Positions 41,901-48,832 of a stretch of DNA of 64,000 nt are shown in pieces. The DNA comes from Tumidithrix helvetica. Its GTDB lineage: Bacteria > Cyanobacteriota > Cyanobacteriia > Pseudanabaenales > Pseudanabaenaceae. The stretch spans positions 1-64,000 of the forward strand of contig NZ_CBDDRA010000030.1 of NCBI RefSeq assembly GCF_965232925.1, in the 5' to 3' direction. The notes beneath the pieces were generated by a model. The model ran no database searches, was not told the origin of the DNA, and saw only the letters and a list, made by a program, of their open reading frames with translations. Made by a program: the position numbers and the translations under genes. How positions within the stretch are numbered: the stretch's first letter is position 1; each line of letters begins with the position of its first letter.

Positions 41901-43498
41901 TCGATCGTAGTCTGTAAAAAGTTACGGGTTTTTTGAAGGTCTATTTCTATTTGTTTGCGATCGCTGATATCCCAAATATAGCCATGCCAAAGGGTGCTCC
42001 CGTCAGGTAATCGTTCGGGCATGGCATGTCCTTCTAACCAGCGCATGCCTTTTAGCGGTAGGACTACTCGATACTGAGCCTGCCACAATTGTAAACTATG
42101 AGCGGATTGCGCGATCGTTTCGGCAACATAGGTCAAATCTTCTGGATGCAAGACTGCAAATACATCCTCAGCGGTTTCTTTGACTTGCTCGGGAGTAACC
42201 TCATAAATGTCTCGAATCCCTTCACTAACATAGGGAAAGCAGGCGCGTCCATCGGAGTGCTGACGATATTGATAGATAAATCCTGGTACCTGTTCTGACA
42301 GTTTGCGAAGAATTTCATCGCGCTCTTGTAGAGCAATCTCAGCCGCCTTGCGATCGCTAATATCTAGCAAGATCCCTAACACCCTTATTGGCGTATCGTT
42401 CTCATAAAAACTTTGTGCTTTTGCCCGGAGCCATCGAATATTCCCGTTTGGCAACACGACGCGATATTCGATCTCATAGTCGATCTTGCTGCGTAATGCA
42501 TGAGATAAGCAGGCTTCAAGGGGAGCGACATCATCGGGGTGGATGACATTGCGAAAGGTCTGATAGCTGGCAGAATCTGTCTTGGGATTAAGCCCCAGTA
42601 ACTTAAATACTTGGTCGTTCCAAATCAGATCGCCGCTCTGAAGATCCCAATCCCAAGTACCGACTTGATTGAGATCTAAAATCAATCTCTGGCGTTCCTC
42701 TGCTTCGCGCAGAGTGGTCTCGGCATGGTTGCGTTCGGCTTCAATGCGTTTGCGATCGCTGATATCTCGACAAATACAGAAATCAAAGAACTTCCCGTCC
42801 CATTCCATCCTATTGTTTGAGATTTCTACATCAAATACTGAGCCATCCTTACGCCGATGGCGAGTCTCAAAGATTCTTCGCATCCCCACTCCATGTTTCC
42901 AGCGATCGACGGTTTTATGGAGTTCGGCTAGGTTCCATTGGGCTTCCCAGTCCATCACATTTAAAGCTGTTACTTCATCAAGCGTGTAGCCCAACATCTC
43001 AGCAAATCTCTGATTGGCTTCCACGACTTGATTCTGATGAATCACAACAACGCCGTCAAAAGAGGTATTGAGCAGTGTTTTAACCCGCAGTGCCTCTCTA
43101 GCTAAAGCAGTTTCGGCAACTTTGCGATCGCTGATGTCCGTACTTACCCCTGTAACGATCCAGCAATTAGCCTCTTGGTCGCGTTGGGCGCTATAGATGG
43201 CTGAAATCCAGCGTAGGGAACCATTTTTATGATAAAAGCGATATTCAATCGTCCTTACCAATTCAGAAGAAATATCATCAAATATAGGTAAAACCTTGGT
43301 TTCCCAGTCTTCGGGAAATATACAGGATTGCCAAAGCGCCTTGTCTGCGACGATTTCTTCTGCCGTGTATCCAAATAGTCTTTTGCTGCCTGCCGACTGA
43401 TAGGCGTACTCCCAATCTCTGTTGTCATAGACCCGATAACAGACAATGGAAGCGATCGCGCTATTGAGAATATTATTCAGTTCGGTTCCCGTAAGCAT
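38933..43498 (-). CDS. multi-PAS, multi-GAF histidine kinase with cyanobacteriochrome-like GAF domains
   Basis: This 1521-residue soluble sensor has about six PAS domains (1-785) and three GAF domains (about 800-950, 985-1140, 1155-1310). A HisKA_2 domain follows with H1334 in EVHHRVKNNLQ, then a HATPase. GAF2 carries W1048-E-D-T-Y-L-Q-E and the Cys-His pair C1080-H1081 in HTQCHVEILEQF. The order and spacing are like red/green cyanobacteriochromes, where this Cys binds phycocyanobilin. GAF3 has C1252 at the matching place (ALCYAEFL) and D-P-Y1224-F where the DXCF subgroup has its second Cys. GAF1 lacks such a Cys. It is therefore likely a light-sensing kinase, acting on the receiver-kinase downstream. 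Confidence 0.88.
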   Translation of the reverse strand: MLTGTELNNILNSAIASIVCYRVYDNRDWEYAYQSAGSKRLFGYTAEEIVADKALWQSCIFPEDWETKVLPIFDDISSELVRTIEYRFYHKNGSLRWISAIYSAQRDQEANCWIVTGVSTDISDRKVAETALAREALRVKTLLNTSFDGVVVIHQNQVVEANQRFAEMLGYTLDEVTALNVMDWEAQWNLAELHKTVDRWKHGVGMRRIFETRHRRKDGSVFDVEISNNRMEWDGKFFDFCICRDISDRKRIEAERNHAETTLREAEERQRLILDLNQVGTWDWDLQSGDLIWNDQVFKLLGLNPKTDSASYQTFRNVIHPDDVAPLEACLSHALRSKIDYEIEYRVVLPNGNIRWLRAKAQSFYENDTPIRVLGILLDISDRKAAEIALQERDEILRKLSEQVPGFIYQYRQHSDGRACFPYVSEGIRDIYEVTPEQVKETAEDVFAVLHPEDLTYVAETIAQSAHSLQLWQAQYRVVLPLKGMRWLEGHAMPERLPDGSTLWHGYIWDISDRKQIEIDLQKTRNFLQTTIDRLPVAVFVKDGRPEHFGEMLLWNKTSELMFGVTAEQAIGKTVHDHFPKEQADFFKQKDLEAFENGVPEDIPEEPIDSHSLGRRLLHTVKVPLYDRDGAPLYLLCFSEDITQRKAAENILRQYERIVSATPDCIALIDRNYIYQVINQTYTVWNQKKQEEIVGHSVSDLLGEEFFQTYSKVLLDRCLAGESNHIVEAWITYPDRKRRFVKASYSPYIELDGTISGVAINVHDLTSLKQAEEALQQRTEREQAINRVFQVIRNSLDLDTIFATATAETANLLKIDRVQVMQYVTDRQCWRIEASYHPHLPDTVGLEIPEDCFDCQQRELARVEYPNILADGLFCGVPQVLSGTWLMQPLEIEGKVWGCLAVNSLQHPFHWNDEQTVLVQSVADQLAIAIQQANLYNQLQLELAERQRAETALQVLNRDLEQRVKERTEALKQQAEQERLLRFVAQRIHASLNYEEIINTVLTETRRTIYVDRVAIYRFDADWSGRFVAESVGEGWMPLVGPNIQTVWEDTYLQETQGGRYRNNETFAVNDIYTIGHTQCHVEILEQFQVKAYAIAPIFVRGNLWGLLAAYQNAQPRQWQNREIILLQQIALSTAIAIQQSDLFQQVQTNLAVKGLLVEVAETINESLDLDEVLETCLRLIRQFLNCDRAIVCQLHDNGKGTIFKEALSRPDLSILGRTVSDPYFSEGCLEGFKQGGTIVLSDRETDDIALCYAEFLAQLQARASVAVPIFRAERLWGLLLVDQIESPRHWQQFELEMLKWVALELGIASQKMDLYTRLENELRQKELLIKEVHHRVKNNLQVVSSLLNLQSASIEDPNILEPFLESQRRINVMAAIHERLYRSGNLASLNFSEYIQDLIEDVFQSYLPLNLAVQWQVEVANLNLELDIAIPCGLIVNELVSNAIKYAFPYKHAGKIDIMFTYESSRHRLAIGDNGIGFPETLDFRNTESLGMQIVCALTRQLGGTIALNREGGTAFVITF

Positions 43499-43584
43499 TG
43501 GATTTACTCTGACCTACCTAAATGATTGTAGGCGATCTAAAGTTTTTCACCCATAGTGTAGGGGGTAGCCAAAAGAAAAATTTC

Positions 43585-43727
43585 GCAGCCGTTTCAGCCC
43601 TATATTCGCCCTGAATCCTTTCCTCAAGTCTTTGGCTGACTGTTTCCCCGCTTTTGTTAAAGCTTGGGCGATCGCAAGTGAAGCAAAAAGCTTAAAAGAA
43701 GAATGTCCAGCTACAGAAAATTTATTT
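43585..43727. repeat. direct repeat, copy A, at the end of higA
   Basis: It begins GCAGCCGTTTCAG and ends around GAAGAATGTCCAGCTAC plus the higA stop codon. It matches 44473-44633 in the same orientation. Copy B has about 18 extra bases near GCGATCGAAGC. The stop codons of higA and of the aspartic-protease gene sit at the same relative place within the two copies. Confidence 0.75.
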
Positions 43728-44030
43728 CCCTTGACTGGTCAAGACGGCAACTTCCTTTTTCAATCGATCTCCTATTTCATCCTCAACTAGATCTAAATCG
43801 TAATCCATTTGCAGTCCCAGCCAAAATCGTGGTGACATATTAAAGTAGTGAGCTAAGCGAAGGGCTGTATCTGCTGTGATACGCCTCTTGCCGTGAATGA
43901 TTTCATTAATGCGTCGTGCGGGAACTCGCAAAGCCAGAGCTATTTGATTTTGACTAAGATTCATGGGCTTTAGAAATTCTTCTAAAAGCACTTCGCCAGG
44001 ATGAATTGGCAGCAATTTATCTTCGTTCAT
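43722..44030 (-). CDS. higA: HigA-type antitoxin
   Basis: This is the antitoxin and autorepressor of a type II system. The 102 residues show the HigA/VapI pattern: an N-terminal HPGEVLLEEFLKPM, a Cro-type helix-turn-helix (LSQNQIALALRVPARRINEIIHGKRRITADTALRLA, about 26-60), and FWLGLQMDYDLDL. It lies 9 bp downstream of the toxin gene, the toxin-first order typical of higBA. It probably binds the promoter palindrome upstream of higB. Confidence 0.92.
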   Translation of the reverse strand: MNEDKLLPIHPGEVLLEEFLKPMNLSQNQIALALRVPARRINEIIHGKRRITADTALRLAHYFNMSPRFWLGLQMDYDLDLVEDEIGDRLKKEVAVLTSQGK

Positions 44031-44039
44031 TCTTTTACC

Positions 44040-44321
44040 TCAATGATAATCAACGATTTCTACGTCTAAAGCATCTCCGTCTTGCCATTCAAAGCAAATT
44101 CGCCACCGATCGTTTACTCGAATGCTATGTTGACCTTCTCTATCGCCAACCAGACGCTCCAAACGATTAGCTGGTGGTACACGCAGATCTTGAAGGGTTT
44201 CTGCACGATTAAGCATCCGTAGTTTTCGCAATGCCACTTGCTGAATGTCTGATGGCAATTTATGCGATCGATGACGTTCAAAAAGCTTTTGAGTTTCTTT
44301 ATCCTTAAAATTTCGGATCAC
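44040..44321 (-). CDS. higB: HigB-type toxin (RelE superfamily mRNA interferase)
   Basis: HigB toxins cleave mRNA on the ribosome. The 93 residues match the HigB/plasmid-killer family: MIRNFKDKETQKLFE at the start, LRKLRMLNRAETLQDLRVPP in the middle, then RLERLVGDREGQHSIRVNDR and RICFEWQDG. The basic residues expected for RNA contact are present, so the toxin looks intact. The promoter and operator lie directly upstream. Confidence 0.92.
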   Translation of the reverse strand: MIRNFKDKETQKLFERHRSHKLPSDIQQVALRKLRMLNRAETLQDLRVPPANRLERLVGDREGQHSIRVNDRWRICFEWQDGDALDVEIVDYH

Positions 44322-44472
44322 ACCCTAGCAATGTCGCAACTTATTTACAAGTATATAACGTATTACGTTTAACGCCAAGAGATAAACCCTGCCTCCCCGT
44401 TCCATTCGCTGGTTCTTAAAGAGGTTTTTAGAGAGGAATATTCTCATCGTTAGATAATGCGCGATCGCTGTT
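44322..44472 (-). promoter_or_regulatory. higBA promoter with a palindromic operator in the spacer
   Basis: On the minus strand, a -35-like TTGGCG (44378-44373) and a -10-like TATACT (44355-44350) are separated by exactly 17 bp. Inside that spacer lies the perfect inverted repeat AACGTA-T-TACGTT (44357-44369). This is where an autorepressing HigA would be expected to bind. The -10 is 28 bases from the toxin start. The promoter call is by eye, and the operator is inferred from position and symmetry. Confidence 0.6.
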
Positions 44473-44633
44473 GCAGCCGTTTCAGCTCTTTGTTCGTGCT
44501 GAATCCTTTTCCCCTAAGCTTTGGCTGCCTGTTTCACCTCTTTTGTTCAAGCTTTAGCGATCGAAGCCTAATTCGCGATCGCAAGTAAAGCAAAAATCTT
44601 AAAAGAAGAATGTCCAGCTATTGAAGGATTTAT
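44473..44633. repeat. direct repeat, copy B, at the end of the aspartic-protease gene
   Basis: This is the second copy of the repeat at 43585-43727. It separates the protease pair from higBA. Together the copies bracket higBA, giving a module-repeat-module-repeat layout. Confidence 0.75.
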
Positions 44634-44995
44634 AACTCATCTATTGTCACCAACCCACCTTCAGTAAACTGAACTACAAGTTCTTGCTCGTTTAGTAAGG
44701 CAGTTCCAATCAAAGGTCGCCGACCTGTAGCGAATATACGAACTTCTCGTTCATCACCGTCCCAAAGGATAATCGCTTCGTGAACTGCTACTAAGACTTC
44801 GCTATTATCAGCTAAGTTTACTGGCAGATCGTATAGGAAAGGTAATCCCAATAAGGTAACTGCCTCTGGTGGCAAACATAGGTAGTCAGTAAAGCCTGTG
44901 TCTATGACAAACTCAATCGGAAAAGTCGAGCTGTTTGGAAGGGAAAATGTTAATGAAACGATCGCATGTCGATCTATCACAATACCTGAAATCAC
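44630..44995 (-). CDS. clan AA (retropepsin-like) aspartic protease
   Basis: The product (about 121 residues) has the single-copy aspartic-protease pattern: the catalytic loop FVIDTGFTDYLCLPP (D-T-G), and the later hydrophobic-hydrophobic-Gly element PLIGTALL that closes the psi-loop. It should be active as a dimer, as retropepsins are. I chose GTG at 44995 as the start. Its last two bases are the first two of the upstream TGA, giving a GTGA overlap and tight coupling. An open frame reaches further upstream (to 45052) but overlaps the preceding gene. The target is unknown. Confidence 0.75.
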   Translation of the reverse strand: MISGIVIDRHAIVSLTFSLPNSSTFPIEFVIDTGFTDYLCLPPEAVTLLGLPFLYDLPVNLADNSEVLVAVHEAIILWDGDEREVRIFATGRRPLIGTALLNEQELVVQFTEGGLVTIDEL

Positions 44996-45297
44996 TTGCT
45001 GACACGCTCCATTACACCACCCAACGAAGCAGCCACGTTGTAACCAATACAAATACCAAAAAGTCGAGCATACGGGTGCTTTGCAATCAGTTTACGCGCA
45101 GCTTTTAGCCCAGTTTCATCAATTTCATAGTCACCTGTTTCAATATCGATGATGACCATCTTACCGATGTTTTCTTCTACCTCAACTTGTTTGCGAATAC
45201 TGCTTTCATACAGTTGCTTTGCACGTCGCGCCACTTCTTCACGGCTTAAAAGAATCGCTTGCATACGCTGTCTCGCTATCTCTTTAAATTCTCCCAT
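44992..45297 (-). CDS. small protein paired with the aspartic protease
   Basis: The 101-residue product has a helical N-terminal half (EEVARRAKQLYESSIRKQVE) and a C-terminal part with VIIDIETGDYEID and LFGICIGYNVAASLGG. Similar small proteins with the IDIETGDYEID motif commonly sit directly upstream of clan AA proteases in cyanobacteria, so the two probably form a complex. A toxin-antitoxin-like role has not been shown and is only a hypothesis. It overlaps the protease gene by 4 bp. Confidence 0.6.
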   Translation of the reverse strand: MGEFKEIARQRMQAILLSREEVARRAKQLYESSIRKQVEVEENIGKMVIIDIETGDYEIDETGLKAARKLIAKHPYARLFGICIGYNVAASLGGVMERVSK

Positions 45298-45303
45298 AAT
45301 ATC

Positions 45304-45510
45304 TTACAAACAGAGATGATGGGCATCCAGTAGCATAAATAATAGGGGTGGTATAGCCGAAAAGATAATGTATTCATACAATTCAGGCTTGCCTAAGATG
45401 ATAGCGATGGTTTCAGTCCATGCAAGGATTGCCCAGTTTTTTATACTGTTTCCAATGTCATCAATCTTGCGAATGGAATTATCTATATAGTCGAGTTCCT
45501 TCTTCAACAT
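45304..45510 (-). pseudogene. probable truncated gene for a small membrane protein
   Basis: The 68 residues start with MLKKELDYIDNSIRKIDDIG and contain two hydrophobic stretches (about 26-40 and 47-61). They end abruptly after PLLFMLLDAHH with three more residues. By memory, proteins with this beginning go on for about another hundred residues after the second membrane segment, so this looks like a 5' fragment whose remainder was lost at the edge of the island. It could also be a genuine short protein. Confidence 0.4.
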
Positions 45511-45590
45511 TTCCAGCCGAAACGTGAAGGCATCATCTTATTTTTACGATTTGCGTTTAGGTTCGCTTTGAACTACCATAGATACATACC

Positions 45591-45787
45591 GAAAGGGAGT
45601 AGCTGCTGGTAACTTGCCGTAACTTCTACAGATGTAGCGAGAAAGCAAACGTTTATCAGTTTTCCAAGTCAACATACTGGCTCTTGCACATTTGCTGCAA
45701 ACCTGGTTTGGAAGTAAGTTTTTAACTCTTTAGCGCAGCAAAGCTAGCCTAGAGAAGCATTTTAAAACACTTAGTAGCGAGACTTTC
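45591..45787 (+). promoter_or_regulatory. candidate yybP-ykoY manganese riboswitch
   Basis: The 5' signature GAAAGGGAGTAGC (45591-45603) and the 3' signature GCGAGACTTTC (45777-45787) are the conserved ends of the yybP-ykoY aptamer, with GAAAG/CTTTC as closing helix P1. The interior is longer than the usual 100-120 nt. The downstream gene is a GDT1/Mnx-type transporter, a typical target of this Mn2+ riboswitch. An alternative hairpin is possible: CGAGACT (45778-45784) is exactly complementary to AGTCTCG (45826-45832). Forming it would dismantle P1, which gives a plausible switch. Confidence 0.75.
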
Positions 45788-45888
45788 ACTTAGTTCACTC
45801 ATCGTATCTGATGTGAGCTTGGTGGAGTCTCGTATAGCCCTATCAAGTTCCGTCACGTTACTCAGACATCATAACGGAGCTTGATTTT

Positions 45889-46551
45889 ATGTTAACTGCA
45901 TTTACCGCAGGGCTTTTGCTGATTACGATCTCAGAGATTGGCGATAAATCTTTTTTTATTGCCGTCATTTTGGCGATGCACCATTCTCGCCGATTGGTAT
46001 TTGCAGGCGCAATGCTGGCATTAATGATCATGACCGTTCTATCGGTTTGGGTCGGGCAGTTCGCACATTTTATTCCTAAGGTTTATACCCACTATGCCAC
46101 CGCTGGGTTGTTTCTCTTATTTGGCTTGAAATTACTCTGGGATGCTAAAAAGCTCAAAGCTAAATCTGGGGAATGTCTAGGAGCCGTAGAAGCAGAAGAA
46201 TTTTTAGAAGAACAGGAAAAATCGCAGAATGCATTCCAAGCAGGAAAATTAAAACTGGGGAAACTGCTATCCAACTATCCGCAGGTTGCGGTCGTGCTGA
46301 AAGCATTTACGCTGACCTTTTTAGCTGAGTGGGGCGATCGCACCCAAATCAGCACATTCGCCTTAGCAGCATCTCAAAATTCCATAGGCGTGACCTTGGG
46401 GGCAATCTTAGGACATGGCATCTGCGCTTTGTTAGCTGTAATTGGCGGTCGCCTGATTGCTTGCCGCATCTCTGATTGGCTTGTCACCGCGATCGGAGGC
46501 AGTCTGTTTCTGGTGTTTTCAGGTATAACACTAGTGGGCGAAGGCATTTAA
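45889..46551 (+). CDS. mnx: GDT1/UPF0016 (TMEM165) family manganese exporter
   Basis: The 220-residue membrane protein has two repeats with the family signature E-x-G-D-[KR]-[TS]: EIGDKSF (about 16-22) and EWGDRTQ (about 147-153). Each lies inside a three-helix half. A polar loop joins the halves (about 85-130). Cyanobacterial members move Mn2+ out of the cytoplasm into the thylakoid lumen or periplasm, protecting against Mn excess. The Mn-riboswitch candidate in the leader supports this role. The gene is monocistronic. Confidence 0.9.
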   Translation: MLTAFTAGLLLITISEIGDKSFFIAVILAMHHSRRLVFAGAMLALMIMTVLSVWVGQFAHFIPKVYTHYATAGLFLLFGLKLLWDAKKLKAKSGECLGAVEAEEFLEEQEKSQNAFQAGKLKLGKLLSNYPQVAVVLKAFTLTFLAEWGDRTQISTFALAASQNSIGVTLGAILGHGICALLAVIGGRLIACRISDWLVTAIGGSLFLVFSGITLVGEGI

Positions 46552-46596
46552 AGCGATCGCGCCATAGATTTTCAAAATAAAATTCTCAAACATTAA

Positions 46597-46668
46597 AGGC
46601 GGTGGGGGGACTCGAACTCCCGGATGAGAGCTTTGCAGGCTCCTGCCTTACCACTTGGCTACACCGCC
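46597..46668 (-). tRNA. tRNA-Cys (GCA)
   Basis: On the minus strand a full cloverleaf can be drawn. The acceptor GGCGGTG pairs with CACCGCC, the anticodon loop is CTGCAAA (GCA, Cys), and the T loop is TTCGAGT. The discriminator base is U, as expected for Cys tRNA. There is one A-C mismatch in the T stem. CCA is not encoded. Confidence 0.95.
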
Positions 46669-46777
46669 ATAGAATTGCCTTAAGACTAGCTTGGCTTGCC
46701 CATTATAACAGAGACAGGAAAAACCAGTAAGGAAATTCTAGAGTTTTTAATTGATTTGCTTAAAATTCAGAAAAACT

Positions 46778-47149
46778 TTAGAGCGTCTCGCGGATATGAC
46801 GTAAGCGATTTGAATAACTACGCATCACTTCGATGGCAAACTCTGGCGTTTCTTGAACGGCGAATAAAAACTGCAACCTTTGTAAATAGGCGAGTTGACA
46901 ATCTGTTTTAGCAATTGCAGTCGAAGAACGGATGGAATCGTCATGAACTAGTGCGCCTTGTCCGAATATGTCGCCTTTTGAGAGTGTCTCTACGATCTTG
47001 TCATGAACGAGAATATCCACTTCACCTTCGATAATGCCGAACATGGCAACAGCTACTTGTCCGACCTCAAAAATAGTTTCTCCCGCCTTATAAAACTTTG
47101 GATCTGGTGTTTTTTGAAAGATGCTAATCGTCTTCACAGGGTCTAACAT
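46778..47149 (-). CDS. single-domain cyclic-nucleotide-binding protein
   Basis: The 123 residues form one cNMP-binding domain: KFYKAGETIFEVGQVAVAMF, then IIEGEVDIL, and the phosphate-binding cassette FGQGALVHDDSIRSSTAIA with its Arg. No DNA-binding or other output domain is attached. The usual FGE of the cassette is FGQ here, which could change affinity. It may act as a cAMP-dependent adaptor. The adenylate cyclase at 12.1 kb is a possible source of ligand. The gene is unlinked to it. Confidence 0.8.
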   Translation of the reverse strand: MLDPVKTISIFQKTPDPKFYKAGETIFEVGQVAVAMFGIIEGEVDILVHDKIVETLSKGDIFGQGALVHDDSIRSSTAIAKTDCQLAYLQRLQFLFAVQETPEFAIEVMRSYSNRLRHIRETL

Positions 47150-47304
47150 AAGTGTGTTTTAGCAGAAAAATTGAATAACAGGACTGTCCATCCCAATGTT
47201 TGTCGATCGGCGATCGCATATCAAATGGCACTTACTGAAATATCACACAAATCTGGGCGAACAGACTGGTATTTCCCTGAATTTAAACTCCACTTAAACT
47301 GGAT

Positions 47305-48036
47305 TTAATGTGGATCGGAATTCACAGTTTCTTTTGTTTGCTTAGAAATTACTGCGCTCCAATCATCATCTTTAACGGCTGATTCTAATTTCTGTCTTTG
47401 TTCGAGGTCGTTGCTGCTTTGATGAGCGATCGCATCCAGTTCGCGACTTAGTGCCGTATCAGCCATCGCTTTCCGAATTTTGAGCTTTTTCTCTTCGTAA
47501 GCTTGCCGCTCTTGGGCGGTCATGGCAGCCGTTGCCGCTTCGCTGACCGTACTTGCCCAAGTACTGCCTTCTTGATTGCCAAAGGGAATCTCATCTAGCT
47601 CAGCCAACCAGCGATCGCGCAGACTTTCCATGACTTCGCGTTTGGGAAATTTAAAGGTTTGCACCCGTACAAAAGCACAAATTTCTTCGCCAAATTGAGC
47701 TACGTGACTATTCAGCGAGAGCAAAACATTACGGGAATAGCTCACATATTGCGTTTGGCGATCGCGATCCAGCACGGCATAGACTGCGGCGACTTTAGCA
47801 TTAGAGGCGCGATCGCTCCAGATTGAAATCGGCACAATTTCCGTCCCATCATTTTCTAGATTGGGGGCTGTTACCGAGGAAGGGGCATGTTCCTGCTCAG
47901 AACTATAAAGAAACGAGTGCAGTCCCTGATGGGCTTCAGGCACGCCTTGATGTTCGATAGATAGCGCTAGATCGGGAGCATCATGATTCATAGTTGTTTG
48001 GCGAATTGATTTGGGCAAGACTTGTAGCGGTTTCAC
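47305..48036 (-). CDS. GIY-YIG-fold domain protein (cyanobacterial/plastid type)
   Basis: The 243 residues contain a GIY-YIG-like fold (about 82-170) with VYAVLDRDRQTQYVSYSRN, in which GIY becomes VYA and YIG becomes YVS. It continues through VRVQTFKFPKREVMESLRDRWLAEL to IPFGN. The pattern resembles the N-terminal domain of plant chloroplast GRXS16, where it has been linked to nuclease activity. Several catalytic positions are altered, so activity is uncertain. The C-terminal quarter is helical and charged. An in-frame ATG at residue 16 may be the true start. Confidence 0.6.
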   Translation of the reverse strand: MKPLQVLPKSIRQTTMNHDAPDLALSIEHQGVPEAHQGLHSFLYSSEQEHAPSSVTAPNLENDGTEIVPISIWSDRASNAKVAAVYAVLDRDRQTQYVSYSRNVLLSLNSHVAQFGEEICAFVRVQTFKFPKREVMESLRDRWLAELDEIPFGNQEGSTWASTVSEAATAAMTAQERQAYEEKKLKIRKAMADTALSRELDAIAHQSSNDLEQRQKLESAVKDDDWSAVISKQTKETVNSDPH

Positions 48037-48166
48037 GATCCTACCCGATCCGCGAGACTCAAGTTGCTTGAAAGTACCAAGCCTGAGTAAGGTTTAACAT
48101 AAGTTAAGATCTTTAGTATTTATTCACTGGCTTTCATCAAAACTAGTTCATGTATTCAATTCTTTT

Positions 48167-48721
48167 ATGGATTCTACTTCTACGCCTGACACAAATCGCT
48201 CCGATCGCTTGCGAAATGCCTTGATTGCCCTTGCCGCGATTGCCCTAACCATTGCCCTGTTTTTTGGAATTCGCACCCAAAATATCAGTACCTCCCTAGA
48301 AACTGTGGCGCAGGCTGCTACACCGATAGACTCAGCCTTGGCGAACAACAAGCCGACGATTTTGGAGTTTTATGCCGACTGGTGTACGAGTTGCCAATCG
48401 ATGGCAGCCGATAATTTGGCTTTGCAAAAACAGTATGGCGATCGCGTCAACTTTGCCATGCTGAATGTGGACAATAACAAATGGTTACCAGAAATCACCA
48501 AATATCGCGTCGATGGCATTCCAAGGTTTATTTTCTTGAGTAGCGATAATAAGGCGATCGGCGATGCCGTGGGCGTGATCCCGCACAGTATTATGGCGGC
48601 AAATATCGAGGCAATGATGAGCGATCGCCCTCTACCCCATAACAGTCTGAGCAGCGATCGGATCTCAACGTTCAAATCTCCTCAACCAGCCGATACAACC
48701 AATCCCCGCGATCATGGCTGA
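48167..48721 (+). CDS. txlA: thioredoxin-like TxlA / HCF164-type protein
   Basis: This is a membrane-anchored thiol-disulfide protein. The 184 residues have one N-terminal membrane helix (ALIALAAIALTIALFFGI, about 17-34) and a thioredoxin fold (about 55-150). The active site is FYADWCTSCQSMA (C-x-x-C) and the cis-Pro loop is VDGIPRF. In cyanobacteria and plastids this protein works in cytochrome b6f and photosystem biogenesis, and the fold should lie on the lumenal or periplasmic side. It is a single gene. Confidence 0.9.
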   Translation: MDSTSTPDTNRSDRLRNALIALAAIALTIALFFGIRTQNISTSLETVAQAATPIDSALANNKPTILEFYADWCTSCQSMAADNLALQKQYGDRVNFAMLNVDNNKWLPEITKYRVDGIPRFIFLSSDNKAIGDAVGVIPHSIMAANIEAMMSDRPLPHNSLSSDRISTFKSPQPADTTNPRDHG

Positions 48722-48832
48722 GCGTAAAATGCTTTCCTTGGATTAGCTCCCTATATTGGAAAGAATCTGTACGAGGCAACGCGATCGGGGGCAGGCACAC
48801 ACCATCTACTGCCCCTACAGATCCTAAGGGCA

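Noticed and set aside
43501..45510. transposon or prophage origin for the higBA/protease island
   Set aside because: No transposase, integrase or phage gene is present. The direct repeats are reported, but a named mobile element is not supported.
46696..46911. 71-codon plus-strand frame overlapping the cNMP-binding gene
   Set aside because: It is antisense to a clear cNMP-binding domain and shows no protein pattern of its own.
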